This document shows positions 25,118-36,134 of a DNA stretch of 64,000 nt, in pieces. The position numbers were made by a program, and so were the translations under genes. Source of the DNA: Mycobacterium sp. OTB74 (GTDB lineage: Bacteria > Actinomycetota > Actinomycetes > Mycobacteriales > Mycobacteriaceae); contig NZ_JARXVD010000019.1 in assembly GCF_029892685.1 (NCBI RefSeq), positions 62,001 to 126,000 of the forward strand, written 5' to 3'. How positions within the stretch are numbered: the stretch's first letter is position 1; every line of letters starts with the position of its first letter. A model generated the notes under the pieces. It searched no databases, was not told the origin of the DNA, and worked only from the letters and a program-made list of their open reading frames with translations.

Positions 25118-26626
25118 GTGAAGAGCACCGTGGAGCACTTGAGCCCCACCCGGGTTCGTATCAATGTGGAGGTGCCCTTCACCGAGCTTCAGCCCGATTT
25201 CGATCGCGCCTACAAGGACCTGGCCAAGCAGGTCCGGCTGCCCGGCTTCCGCCCGGGCAAGGCTCCGGCCAAGCTGCTGGAGGCCCGCGTGGGCCGTGGC
25301 GCGGTGCTCGAGCAGGTCGTCAACAGCGCCATCCCGGCCCGCTACGGCGAGGCCGTCACCACCCAGGACGTCAAGCCGCTGGGCCAGCCCGAGATCGACA
25401 TCACCAAGATTGAGGACGGCCAGGAGCTGGTGTTCACCGCTGAGGTGGACGTGCGCCCCGAGATCACGCTTCCGGACCTGTCGGCACTGGCCATCACCGT
25501 CGACCCCATCGAGGTTTCCGATGACGAGGTCGACGCCGAACTGCAGAATCTGCGGGCCCGGTTCGGCACCCTCAAGGGCGTCGAGCGCGCCGCAGCCGAC
25601 GGTGACTTCGTCTCCATCGACCTGTCGGCCACCGTTGACGGCGCTGAGGTTCCGGAGGCCAAGACCGAGGGCCTGTCGCACCAGATCGGCTCCGGTCAGC
25701 TGATCGAGGGCCTCGACGCCGCGATCATCGGGCTCAAGGAGGGGGAGAGCACCGAGTTCCCCACCACCCTGGCCGCGGGTGAGCACGCCGGTAAGGACGC
25801 CCAGGTGAGCGTCACCGTCAAGTCGGTCAAGGAGCGCGAGCTGCCCGAGCCGGACGACGACTTCGCCCAGCTGGCAAGCGAATTCGACACCATCGACGAG
25901 CTCAAGGAGAGCCTGGTCAGCCAGGTTCGCCGGGTCAAGCAAATCGGTCAGGCCGAGCAGATCCGCGACAAGGCCGTCGAGGCGCTGCTGGAGCAGGTCG
26001 AGGTCCCGCTGCCCGAGTCCATCGTGCAGGCCACAGTCGACGAGACCGTGCACAACGCCGTCCACGGCCTCGATCACGACGAGGAGAAGCTCGCCGAGCA
26101 GCTCAAGGAGCAGGGCAGCAGCCGCGAGGAGTTCGACGCCGACACGCGCACCAATGCCGAGAAGGCCGTCAAGACCCAGCTGCTGATGGACGCCATCGCC
26201 GACGAGCTCAAGGTCGAGGTCGGTCAGGGCGACCTGATGGAGCGGGTCATGCTCATGGCCCGCCAGTACGGCATCGAGCCGCAGCAGCTGATCCAGATGT
26301 TGTCGCAGAACAACCAGCTGCCGGCCATGTTCGCCGACATCCGTCGCGGCATGACCATCGCAGCGGTAGTGAACGGTGCAAAGGTCACCGACACCGACGG
26401 CAACGAGGTCGATACCGCCGAATTCTTCGGCGTGCCGGCCGGCGAAACCGAGGCTGAGGTTACCGACGAGGCTGAGGCTCCGACCGCTGACGAGGCTCCC
26501 ACCGACGAAGCCAAGGACGAGAAGCCCGCCAAGGCCAAGAAGGCTAAGTCCGCCGAAGTCAAGGATGAGGCCAAGGACGAGAAGCCGGCCAAGGAAAAGA
26601 AGGCGAAGAAGGCCGCCAAGGACTAG
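25118..26626 (+). CDS. tig: trigger factor chaperone/peptidyl-prolyl isomerase
   Basis: A 502-aa ribosome-associated chaperone that shields nascent chains at the exit tunnel. The N-terminal ribosome-binding domain has the signature GFRPGKAP near residue 45, the FKBP-like PPIase domain lies around 150-245, and the helical C-terminal arms follow to about 430. The last 70 residues form an unusual charged tail, including two copies of DEAKDEKPAK(A/E)KKAK, longer than in E. coli and presumably disordered. GTG 25118 has AAGGAG 7 nt upstream. It precedes clpP1P2 as in M. tuberculosis, forming a protein-quality-control cluster. Confidence 0.95.
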   Translation: MKSTVEHLSPTRVRINVEVPFTELQPDFDRAYKDLAKQVRLPGFRPGKAPAKLLEARVGRGAVLEQVVNSAIPARYGEAVTTQDVKPLGQPEIDITKIEDGQELVFTAEVDVRPEITLPDLSALAITVDPIEVSDDEVDAELQNLRARFGTLKGVERAAADGDFVSIDLSATVDGAEVPEAKTEGLSHQIGSGQLIEGLDAAIIGLKEGESTEFPTTLAAGEHAGKDAQVSVTVKSVKERELPEPDDDFAQLASEFDTIDELKESLVSQVRRVKQIGQAEQIRDKAVEALLEQVEVPLPESIVQATVDETVHNAVHGLDHDEEKLAEQLKEQGSSREEFDADTRTNAEKAVKTQLLMDAIADELKVEVGQGDLMERVMLMARQYGIEPQQLIQMLSQNNQLPAMFADIRRGMTIAAVVNGAKVTDTDGNEVDTAEFFGVPAGETEAEVTDEAEAPTADEAPTDEAKDEKPAKAKKAKSAEVKDEAKDEKPAKEKKAKKAAKD

Positions 26627-26660
26627 GGGACGCCCAGGGCGTCGAAGTCTGACCGGCAGA

Positions 26661-26691
26661 TGCCGCAGGTGTCCGGGTGACGCCTGCGGCA
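26661..26691 (+). terminator. hairpin after tig
   Basis: A perfect 9-bp stem, TGCCGCAGG/CCTGCGGCA, with a 13-nt loop, 34 bp after the tig stop. It lacks a T run. Confidence 0.5.
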
Positions 26692-26714
26692 CCTGTCTCT
26701 CAGATCGGTTGTGA

Positions 26715-26728
26715 CGCTCTGAGCGAAC
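26715..26728. promoter_or_regulatory. putative ClgR operator upstream of clpP1P2
   Basis: The minus strand reads GTTCGCTCAGAGCG, which fits the actinobacterial ClgR pattern GTTCGC-N5-GCG as I recall it. ClgR is the known activator of clp genes in Streptomyces, Corynebacterium and Mycobacterium. The site is 80 bp before the clpP1 start. Confidence 0.55.
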
Positions 26729-26807
26729 GTGGCCGAGTCGGGGACTCCTGGCCGTGCCGCGTTGGTTAGTGTCGTGTGGACGAACTCGAGAAAGCAGGTA
26801 TCCAGTC

Positions 26808-27410
26808 GTGACTGACATGCGTTCAAGCGCACCAGGGCTCAACCTCACCGACTCGGTCTATGAGCGTTTGCTTGCCGAGCGCATCATCTTCCTGGGTTCG
26901 CAGGTCGACGACGACATCGCCAACCGGCTGTGCGCGCAGATCCTGCTGCTGACGGCCGAGGATCCGACCAAAGACATTCACATGTACATCAACTCGCCCG
27001 GCGGTTCGATCAGCGCCGGCATGGCGATCTTCGACACCATGCAACTGTCGGACTGCGACATCGCGACCTACGCCATGGGCATGGCCGCATCGATGGGGGA
27101 GTTCCTGCTGGCGGCCGGCGCCAAGGGCAAGCGTCACGCGCTGCCGCACGCCCGGGTCCTGATGCACCAGCCGCTCGGTGGCGTCACCGGCAGCGCGTCG
27201 GACATCGCCATCCAGGCCGAGCAGTTCCACGTCATTAAGAAGGAAATGTTCCGGCTGAACGCGGAGTTCACCGGCAAGAGCATCGAGCAGATCGAAGCTG
27301 ATTCGGACCGCGACCGCTGGTTCACCGCCCAGGAGGCGCTGGAGTACGGCTTCGTCGACCACATCATCACTCGTGCCAACCTCAACGTCGGTAAGGGAGC
27401 CTCGAAGTGA
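26808..27410 (+). CDS. clpP1: ATP-dependent Clp protease proteolytic subunit 1
   Basis: A 200-aa serine protease subunit that forms a mixed double ring with ClpP2 and is docked by ClpX or ClpC1. The catalytic triad is visible: Ser95 in GMAASMGEF, His in LMHQPLGG and Asp in the SDRDRWFTAQEA region. The YINSPGGSISAGMAI oxyanion segment is intact. GTG 26808 was preferred because the homologue begins ...VTDMRSN; an ATG lies three codons later. It overlaps clpP2 by GTGA. A ClgR-like box and a hairpin separate it from tig, so it probably has its own promoter. Confidence 0.95.
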   Translation: MTDMRSSAPGLNLTDSVYERLLAERIIFLGSQVDDDIANRLCAQILLLTAEDPTKDIHMYINSPGGSISAGMAIFDTMQLSDCDIATYAMGMAASMGEFLLAAGAKGKRHALPHARVLMHQPLGGVTGSASDIAIQAEQFHVIKKEMFRLNAEFTGKSIEQIEADSDRDRWFTAQEALEYGFVDHIITRANLNVGKGASK

Positions 27411-28057
27411 TCTCCAAGCACCTGAATCCCGAGCTGGCCCCGCAGGCGCGCTACATCCTGCCGCAGTTCACGGAGCGGACGCACACCGGCGAACGCATCG
27501 TCGATCCCTACGCCAAGCTGTTCGACGAGCGCATCATCTTCCTGGGTGCCCAGGTGGACGACGTCTCGGCCAACGACGTTATGGCGCAGCTGCTGGTGCT
27601 GGAGTCCCAGGACCCGGACCGCGACATCACCATGTACATCAATTCGCCGGGTGGCTCGTTCACATCGTTGATGGCCATCTACGACACCATGCAGTACGTG
27701 CGCGCCGATATCCAGACGGTCTGCCTCGGTCAGGCCGCCTCGGCCGCCGCGGTGCTGCTGGCCGCCGGTACCCCCGGTAAGCGGATGGCGCTGCCCAACG
27801 CCCGAGTGCTGATCCACCAGCCGTCGCTCGGCGGGGTCATCCAGGGACAGTTCTCGGACCTGGAAATCCAGGCCGCAGAGATCGAGCGCATGCGCACCCT
27901 CATGGAGGGAACCCTGGCGCGGCACACCGGCAAGGACGCCGCGACCATCCGCAAGGACACCGACCGCGACAAGATCCTCACCGCGGCCGACGCCAAGGAA
28001 TACGGGATCATCGACACAGTCCTGGAGTACCGCAAGCTGTCCTCGCAGAAGGCCTGA
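27407..28057 (+). CDS. clpP2: ATP-dependent Clp protease proteolytic subunit 2
   Basis: A 216-aa partner of ClpP1; in mycobacteria both are essential and only the heteromeric ring is active. It is translationally coupled to clpP1 (GTGA). The triad residues are present: Ser112 in LGQAASAAAVLL, His in LIHQPSLGG and Asp in the TDRDKILTA region. The N-terminal extension (ISKHLNPELAPQARYILPQF) is typical of the mycobacterial ClpP2 propeptide. A T-rich terminator follows, so clpX is transcribed separately, at least in part. Confidence 0.95.
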   Translation: MISKHLNPELAPQARYILPQFTERTHTGERIVDPYAKLFDERIIFLGAQVDDVSANDVMAQLLVLESQDPDRDITMYINSPGGSFTSLMAIYDTMQYVRADIQTVCLGQAASAAAVLLAAGTPGKRMALPNARVLIHQPSLGGVIQGQFSDLEIQAAEIERMRTLMEGTLARHTGKDAATIRKDTDRDKILTAADAKEYGIIDTVLEYRKLSSQKA

Positions 28058-28074
28058 CCTAATTCTTGCCGAGA

Positions 28075-28110
28075 CAGTCGGCTCCACCTCCGGGGGAGCT
28101 GGCTGTTTTG
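28075..28110 (+). terminator. intrinsic terminator after clpP2
   Basis: An 11-bp stem with two wobble pairs (CAGTCGGCTCC / GGAGCTGGCTG), followed directly by TTTTGG. Confidence 0.65.
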
Positions 28111-28476
28111 GTTCTACAAGAATCCGCCAGATTGTTTGTCGCGTCGTCAACCCCACTTGAGCTGGACGCGAAATGCGGAGGCAGCTTGGGCAGTCACACT
28201 GTAGGGTTGGCCGAGGTGAACAGCCCTGATCGGCGAGTCGTCGAACCAGTGTCAATCGGTATCGGAAAGACACGCCAAGGTCACGGTCAGCGCGCCGACG
28301 GGTGGCAAGCCACCGGGCGGGCTATGTTCTCCTCCACGCGGATAAATAGCACCGCTGCGATTCGGCCTATCGGTCGCATCACAACGGAGCGAACGGGTAG
28401 CGTCGATAGCACAATCGGAGCAACCCTCCAAGCGGTGTAACGACTGACGGCGGACAGGAAAGTAGGGGCCCACCTC
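28111..28476. other. clpP2-clpX intergenic region
   Basis: Non-coding as far as I can see, though a 124-codon open frame crosses it without homology or a ribosome site. It should hold the clpX promoter. A small hairpin (GGTGGCAAGCCACC) sits near 28300 and AT-rich GGATAAATAGC near 28340. Nothing further can be assigned. Confidence 0.45.
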
Positions 28477-29757
28477 ATGGCGCGCATCGGAGACGGCGGT
28501 GACCTGCTGAAGTGCTCGTTTTGTGGAAAGAGCCAAAAGCAGGTCAAGAAGCTCATCGCTGGGCCTGGTGTCTACATCTGTGATGAGTGCATAGACCTCT
28601 GCAACGAGATCATCGAAGAGGAGCTCGCCGACGCCGACGACGTCAAACTCGACGAGCTACCCAAGCCTCAGGAGATCCGGGACTTCCTCGAGGGCTACGT
28701 CATCGGTCAAGACAACGCCAAGAAGACGCTGGCCGTTGCGGTCTACAACCATTACAAGCGCATCCAGGCCGGCGAGAAGTCACGGGACTCGCGCTCGGAG
28801 CCGGTAGAACTGGCCAAGTCGAACATCCTGATGCTCGGGCCGACCGGCTGCGGCAAGACCTATCTGGCGCAGACCCTGGCCAAGATGCTCAATGTCCCGT
28901 TCGCGATCGCTGATGCGACGGCACTTACCGAAGCCGGGTACGTCGGTGAGGATGTCGAGAACATCCTGCTCAAGCTGATTCAGGCAGCCGACTATGACGT
29001 CAAGCGCGCCGAGACCGGCATCATCTACATCGACGAGGTCGATAAGATCGCCCGTAAGAGCGAGAACCCGTCGATCACGCGCGACGTCTCCGGTGAAGGC
29101 GTGCAGCAGGCGCTGCTGAAAATCCTCGAGGGTACGCAGGCTTCGGTGCCGCCGCAGGGTGGCCGCAAGCACCCGCACCAGGAGTTCATCCAGATCGACA
29201 CCACCAACGTGCTGTTCATCGTGGCCGGTGCATTCGCCGGGCTGGAGAAGATCGTCTCCGACCGGGTCGGCAAGCGTGGTCTGGGCTTTGGTGCTGAGGT
29301 TCATTCCAAGGCCGAGATCGACACCCAGGACCACTTCGCCGAGGTGCTGCCGGAGGACCTGATCAAGTTCGGTCTCATCCCTGAGTTCATCGGTCGCCTG
29401 CCGGTCGTCGCCTCGGTGACCAACCTGGACAAGGAATCGTTGGTCTCCATCCTGTCCAAGCCGAAGAACGCGTTGGTCAAGCAGTACGTCCGGCTGTTCG
29501 AGATGGACGGCGTGGAGTTGGAGTTCACCGACGACGCCCTCGACGCCATCGCCGAGCAGGCCATCCATCGCGGCACCGGGGCCCGTGGCCTGCGGGCCAT
29601 CATGGAAGAGGTGCTGCAGCCTGTGATGTTCGACATCCCGAGCCGGGACGACGTCGCCAAGGTGGTCGTCACCAAGGAGACCGTCGAGGACAACGTGCTG
29701 CCGACCATCGTGCCGCGCAAGGCGGCGCGGTCCGAGCGTCGCGACAAGAGCGCCTAG
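28477..29757 (+). CDS. clpX: ATP-dependent Clp protease ATPase subunit ClpX
   Basis: A 426-aa AAA+ unfoldase that feeds substrates to ClpP1P2. The N-terminal zinc-binding domain is CSFCGKS...YICDECIDLC. AAA+ motifs are intact: Walker A GPTGCGKT near residue 125, pore loop GYVGEDVE and Walker B IIYIDEVDK, followed by the RKSENPSITRDVSGEG segment. The P-loop for ClpP docking (IGF-like) is expected around 265-270 (KRGLGFGAEV). Length and sequence agree with mycobacterial ClpX. A strong terminator follows. Confidence 0.97.
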   Translation: MARIGDGGDLLKCSFCGKSQKQVKKLIAGPGVYICDECIDLCNEIIEEELADADDVKLDELPKPQEIRDFLEGYVIGQDNAKKTLAVAVYNHYKRIQAGEKSRDSRSEPVELAKSNILMLGPTGCGKTYLAQTLAKMLNVPFAIADATALTEAGYVGEDVENILLKLIQAADYDVKRAETGIIYIDEVDKIARKSENPSITRDVSGEGVQQALLKILEGTQASVPPQGGRKHPHQEFIQIDTTNVLFIVAGAFAGLEKIVSDRVGKRGLGFGAEVHSKAEIDTQDHFAEVLPEDLIKFGLIPEFIGRLPVVASVTNLDKESLVSILSKPKNALVKQYVRLFEMDGVELEFTDDALDAIAEQAIHRGTGARGLRAIMEEVLQPVMFDIPSRDDVAKVVVTKETVEDNVLPTIVPRKAARSERRDKSA

Positions 29758-29766
29758 ATCGTCAGT

Positions 29767-29800
29767 GAGAATGCCCCCGCTGCGGCGGGGGCATTTTCTT
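29767..29800 (+). terminator. intrinsic terminator after clpX
   Basis: The perfect core stem ATGCCCCCGC/GCGGGGGCAT with a 4-nt loop is followed by TTTCTT, one of the clearest terminators in the window. The A-rich left flank could let it also act on the convergent nitroreductase gene. Confidence 0.85.
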
Positions 29801-29811
29801 ATGTAGGTCGG

Positions 29812-30321
29812 TCAGCGGCGGGTGAGCGCGAAGATCCGAAGTTCGCGGTCGGTGCGGGTCTGGTACGCGCGGTACATCGGATATACCAGGAAACGTTGCA
29901 GCGCATTGCCCCGGTCATCGCCGGTCAGCAGGGTCGCCGTCACCGGGATGTCCTGGCCGACCATCGCCACCGAGGCTTCCGGCGTTGCGACCAGGTTGCT
30001 CGACCAAGCGGGATGATACTGTTGGCCAAAGTTGCTGCCCAGCACCAACAATCGGTCGCCGTCGTGCACGTAGCTCAGCACCGTGGTCCGTGGCAGACGC
30101 GATTTGCGCCCTGCGCTCGTCAGCAGCAGTTCGGGCATCGAGGTCGGCCCGAATAACGAGAACCGTCCTTTGGTTCGGGCCACGACCCGCCGGTCAAGTG
30201 GCACCATCGTTCGGATCACCCGCGAACCGTATGGCGACGCGGCAAACGCGAACACCGGTTTGAACAGTGGGGACAGGCTTTCGCGTCCCCAGTCGCCGCG
30301 CGGAAAGGCAGGATCGGTCAT
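29812..30321 (-). CDS. F420H2-dependent nitroreductase-family (Ddn-like) protein
   Basis: A 169-aa split beta-barrel protein of the deazaflavin-dependent nitroreductase family. Family features seen are ELLLTSAGRKSRLPRTTVLSYVHDGDRLLVLGSNFG, HPAWSSNLVATPEASV and the C-terminal RELRIFALTR. Relatives use F420H2 to reduce quinones, nitroimidazoles and other substrates; this one's natural substrate is unknown. ATG 30321 has CACAAT at -12 to -7, compatible with a leaderless start. It lies 38 bp from fdhD on the same strand but may be separately transcribed. Absent from this position in M. tuberculosis. Confidence 0.85.
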   Translation of the reverse strand: MTDPAFPRGDWGRESLSPLFKPVFAFAASPYGSRVIRTMVPLDRRVVARTKGRFSLFGPTSMPELLLTSAGRKSRLPRTTVLSYVHDGDRLLVLGSNFGQQYHPAWSSNLVATPEASVAMVGQDIPVTATLLTGDDRGNALQRFLVYPMYRAYQTRTDRELRIFALTRR

Positions 30322-30359
30322 GCCTGCATTGTGCTTGGCCGGCCTGCGGGCGGTCGCCG

Positions 30360-31195
30360 CTATGACCGAACGACCCGATCCGGCCGGGTATAGATGTTCA
30401 TGGACTCGCCCCGAAGGAAGGCGATCAGTGTGAGCCCGGCCTGCGCGGCCAGGTCGACCGCAAGCGATGACGGTGCCGACACTGCCGCCAGGATCGGGAT
30501 GCCGGCCATCACCGCCTTCTGCGCGATCTCGAATGACACCCGCCCACTGACCAGAAGCACGGTGCCGGACAACGGGATTCGCCCCTGTTGCAATGCCCAG
30601 CCGATCACCTTGTCGACCGCGTTATGACGGCCGATGTCCTCGCGGACCACCAGTGCAGTGCCCGACATGTCGAACAATGCGGCCGCGTGCAGTCCGCCTG
30701 TGGTGGCGAAGACCTTCTGTGACTCGCGCAGTCGCCCCGGTAACCGGTACAGCGTCTGTTCACTGATCACCGTCGGGTCGTCGCCGGGGGAGTGCCGGCT
30801 GGTCAGCCGCACCGCGTCCAGTGAGGCCTTGCCGCACACCCCGCACGAAGAACTGGTGTAGAAGTTGCGCGCTACGCCCAATTCGGGGAGCGCGATCCCG
30901 GCCGCCAGCGTCACATCCAGCACGTTGTAGGAGTTGCCGCCGTCGCCGTCCGAGTCATCGGGGTTCGATGTCGCGTCTCGGCAGTACCGGGCCATTGTCA
31001 CGTCGTCGCGGCCGGTGATCAGGCCCTCGGTGAGCAGAAACCCTTGCGCCAGTTCAACATCAGCACCGGGTGTGCGCATGGTGACGGTGACCGCGGTGCC
31101 GTTGACGCGGATTTCCAGCGGCTCCTCGACAACCAGGGTCTCCGGTCGTGCGACCGAGCCGGCCGAGCTCAGTCGACTGGCGGGACGTCGTGCGG

Positions 31196-31208
<13 letters not shown>
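30360..31208 (-). CDS. fdhD: formate dehydrogenase accessory sulfurtransferase FdhD
   Basis: 282 aa. FdhD transfers sulfur from a cysteine desulfurase to the Mo-bis-MGD cofactor of formate dehydrogenases. The conserved CxxC loop is present (TSSSCGVCGKASLDAV), as are GGLHAAALFD, REDIGRHNAVDKVIG and the C-terminal segment VSAPSSLAVDLAAQAGLTLIAFLRG. Its start overlaps the end of the fdhF-like gene by 13 bp, so the two are coupled. This pairing is found as Rv2900c-Rv2899c in M. tuberculosis but at another locus, so the module has moved or been inserted between clpX and korA. Confidence 0.93.
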
Positions 31209-33517
<2,309 letters not shown>

Positions 33518-33637
33518 GGTGTCGATACTGCCCGCCGCGGTCCGATCGCAGTCACCGGGCGCTTGTCGGCCCGTGAACTTCACCGGACATACACGTTGTC
33601 GCAGTGTCGCCGCCCGTGCACAGCGCTCTTATCTCTG

Positions 33638-33643
33638 GACAAT
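33638..33643 (+). promoter_or_regulatory. putative leaderless -10 box of the 52-aa ORF
   Basis: GACAAT at -12 to -7 from ATG 33650, identical in sequence and spacing to the boxes before glbO and nadE. Confidence 0.35.
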
Positions 33644-33649
33644 GGAGTC

Positions 33650-33808
33650 ATGGACATCGGTACGGATAACGGCAGCCAGTCAGCGGGCCGCCGCACCTGG
33701 CCCGACCCGCTGGCGCTGTCGTTCCAAGCGCACCGGCAGCTGATGCTGCTGCGTCTGCGCTGGCACGGACGCCGACTGGACACCCGTCCAGACGGGCAGT
33801 CGGACTGA
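33650..33808 (+). CDS. 52-aa basic hypothetical protein
   Basis: Short ORF divergent from fdhF, starting MDIGTDNGSQSAGRRTWPDP and ending in an Arg/Leu-rich helix (QLMLLRLRWHGRRLD). A -10-like GACAAT at leaderless spacing supports its start; GGAG also lies just upstream but too close for a good ribosome site. GC-rich codon positions look coding. No homologue is recognised. It could be a small regulator or a spurious ORF. Confidence 0.4.
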   Translation: MDIGTDNGSQSAGRRTWPDPLALSFQAHRQLMLLRLRWHGRRLDTRPDGQSD

Positions 33809-34181
33809 CGCCTAATTGGATTGCGCCACCTGGCTTTTCCGGTCGGCCCAGTGGCCCAGAAATGGTCGATCGGGGAGTGGGGCACGGGCTACTGATCAGT
33901 AACCGGAATTCTTAGGAGAATCGCGTTCTCGTTACGTGACGAAGACCACATATTTGACGCGCGTCACGGAATTCCGATGCCCTGACCAGGGCATTCACCG
34001 GTTGGAAACTTGCCCGTCACCGGCATGCCGCACCAAGCCCAACCTAAGAGAAGTGCAATAATCGGTACTAGTAGTGACATCAAAATTTTGACGACCCCGG
34101 GCTGGCGGGCGTGGACACCGTGAAGCGGCGACCGCAGACCAGTGCGACGGGCCGTGAAACAGAGTGTGAAAGGCGGGCGTC
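33809..34181 (+). promoter_or_regulatory. palindrome-rich upstream region of korAB
   Basis: No gene is seen. The stretch contains several short perfect palindromes: TGACGCGCGTCA (33955-33966), ATGCCCT-GACC-AGGGCAT (33977-33994), CGGCATGCCG (34021-34030) and TCAAAATTTTGA (34080-34091). It is more AT-rich than the genes on either side. One or more of these may be operators for korAB; which regulator binds is unknown. Confidence 0.45.
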
Positions 34182-36134
34182 GTGGGTCTCGACGGCACCG
34201 ACAACGGCACCGACGCCGGGACTGGCACAGCCCCGCGGCAGAAGCTTGAGAAGGTCGTCATCCGGTTCGCGGGTGACTCCGGTGACGGTATGCAGCTGAC
34301 GGGTGACCGGTTCACCTCCGAAGCCGCCCTGTTCGGCAACGACCTTGCCACCCAACCGAACTACCCGGCCGAGATCCGCGCACCACAGGGCACCTTGCCG
34401 GGTGTGTCGTCGTTCCAGATTCAGATCGCCGACTACGACATCCTCACCGCCGGCGACCGTCCGGATGTGCTGGTGGCCATGAACCCGGCCGCGCTCAAGG
34501 CCAACGTTGCTGACCTCCCGCGCGGCGGCCTGATCATCGCCAACTCTGACGAGTTCACCAAGCGCAACCTGGCCAAGGTCGGATACGACGCCAACCCGCT
34601 GGAGACCGACGAGCTGTCCGAGTACGTGGTGACGCCGGTGGCGATGACCACCCTGACGCTGACCGCGGTCGAGGCCATCGGCGCGACCAAGAAGGACGGG
34701 CAGCGCGCCAAGAACATGTTCGCGCTGGGCCTGTTGTCCTGGATGTACGGCCGCGAACTGGAGCACAGCGAGGCCTTCATTCGGGAGAAGTTCGCCCGTA
34801 AGCCCGAGATCGCCGAGGCCAACGTGCTGGCGCTCAAGGCCGGCTGGAACTACGGCGAGACCACCGAGGCGTTCGGTACCACCTACGAGGTGTCGCCGGC
34901 CAAGTTGCGTTCGGGCGAGTACCGCCAGATTTCCGGTAACACGGCCTTGGCCTACGGCCTCGTGACCGCAGGGCAACTCGGTGACGTCCAGGTTGTGCTG
35001 GGTACCTACCCCATCACCCCGGCGTCGGACATCCTGCACGAGCTGTCCAAGCACAAGAACTTCAACGTCCTGACCTTCCAGGCTGAGGACGAGATCGCCG
35101 GCATCGGTGCGGCCATCGGCGCGTCCTACGGTGGTGCGCTGGGTGTCACCAGCACGTCGGGCCCCGGTATCTCGCTGAAGTCCGAGGCCATCGGCCTGGC
35201 CGTGATGACCGAGCTGCCGCTGGTCGTCATCGACGTACAGCGCGGCGGGCCGTCGACCGGCCTGCCCACGAAGACCGAGCAGGCCGACCTGCTTCAGGCC
35301 CTCTACGGCCGCAACGGCGAGTCCCCGGTCGCGGTCCTGGCGCCGTGCTCTCCGTCGGATTGCTTCGACATCGCCGTCGAGGCAGCTCGCATCGCCATCG
35401 GCTACCACACCCCGGTGATCATCCTGTCCGATGGCGCAATCGCCAACGGCTCTGAGCCGTGGCGGATTCCGGATATCTCCAGCTATCCGGCCATCGAGCA
35501 CACGTTCGCCAAGTCCGGTGAGCCTTTCCAGCCGTACGCCCGTGACCCCGAGACGCTGGCCCGCCAGTTCGCCGTGCCCGGCACGCCGGGTCTGGAGCAC
35601 CGCATCGGTGGCCTGGAGGCGGCGAACGGTTCGGGCAACATCTCCTACGAGCCCAAGAACCACGATCTGATGGTGCGGTTGCGCCAGCTCAAGATCGACG
35701 GCATCTCGGTCCCGGACCTCGAGGTCGATGATCCCACCGGTGACGCGGATCTGCTGATGCTCGGTTGGGGCAGCTCATATGGTCCCATCGGCGAGGCCTG
35801 CCGGCGCGCGCGGCGCAAGGGCATCAAGGTCGCGCACGCCCAGTTGCGGCACCTCAACCCGTTCCCGGCCAACCTCGAAGCGGTGCTGCGCAAGTACCCG
35901 AAGGTCGTGGTGCCGGAGATGAACCTCGGTCAGCTGGCGTTGCTGCTGCGCGGCAAGTTCATGGTCGACGTGCAGTCGGTGACCAAGGTGGAAGGCATGG
36001 CGTTCCTGGCCGATGAGGTCGAGGAAATCATCGACAGCGCGCTCGACGGATCGTTGAGCGACAAGGAAACTGACAAGGCGAAGTTCGCGCGGCTGGCTGC
36101 GGCCACCGTGGAAGGTGTGGGAGCCAACGCATGA
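34182..36134 (+). CDS. korA: 2-oxoglutarate:ferredoxin oxidoreductase subunit alpha
   Basis: A 650-aa subunit (gamma and alpha domains fused) of KorAB, which oxidatively decarboxylates 2-oxoglutarate to succinyl-CoA with ferredoxin as acceptor. In mycobacteria it is the CoA-dependent, O2-tolerant route of the TCA cycle. The N-terminal gamma domain has VIRFAGDSGDGMQLTG, and the alpha domain carries GTYPITPASDILHEL, TSTSGPGISLKSEAIGLA and DVQRGGPSTGLPTKTEQADL. GTG 34182 follows AAAGGCGGG. It overlaps korB by ATGA. The order korA-korB-mobA-rpfE is conserved with M. tuberculosis. Confidence 0.96.
   Translation: MGLDGTDNGTDAGTGTAPRQKLEKVVIRFAGDSGDGMQLTGDRFTSEAALFGNDLATQPNYPAEIRAPQGTLPGVSSFQIQIADYDILTAGDRPDVLVAMNPAALKANVADLPRGGLIIANSDEFTKRNLAKVGYDANPLETDELSEYVVTPVAMTTLTLTAVEAIGATKKDGQRAKNMFALGLLSWMYGRELEHSEAFIREKFARKPEIAEANVLALKAGWNYGETTEAFGTTYEVSPAKLRSGEYRQISGNTALAYGLVTAGQLGDVQVVLGTYPITPASDILHELSKHKNFNVLTFQAEDEIAGIGAAIGASYGGALGVTSTSGPGISLKSEAIGLAVMTELPLVVIDVQRGGPSTGLPTKTEQADLLQALYGRNGESPVAVLAPCSPSDCFDIAVEAARIAIGYHTPVIILSDGAIANGSEPWRIPDISSYPAIEHTFAKSGEPFQPYARDPETLARQFAVPGTPGLEHRIGGLEAANGSGNISYEPKNHDLMVRLRQLKIDGISVPDLEVDDPTGDADLLMLGWGSSYGPIGEACRRARRKGIKVAHAQLRHLNPFPANLEAVLRKYPKVVVPEMNLGQLALLLRGKFMVDVQSVTKVEGMAFLADEVEEIIDSALDGSLSDKETDKAKFARLAAATVEGVGANA

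Noticed and set aside
26623..26832. Minus-strand 69-codon frame with CxxC (HPDTCGICRSDF)
   Set aside because: It overlaps the tig terminator hairpin and the clpP1 control region, has no start signal, and the CxxC is probably chance.
28066..28440. 124-codon ORF between clpP2 and clpX
   Set aside because: It begins inside the clpP2 terminator, has no ribosome site and no recognisable domain.
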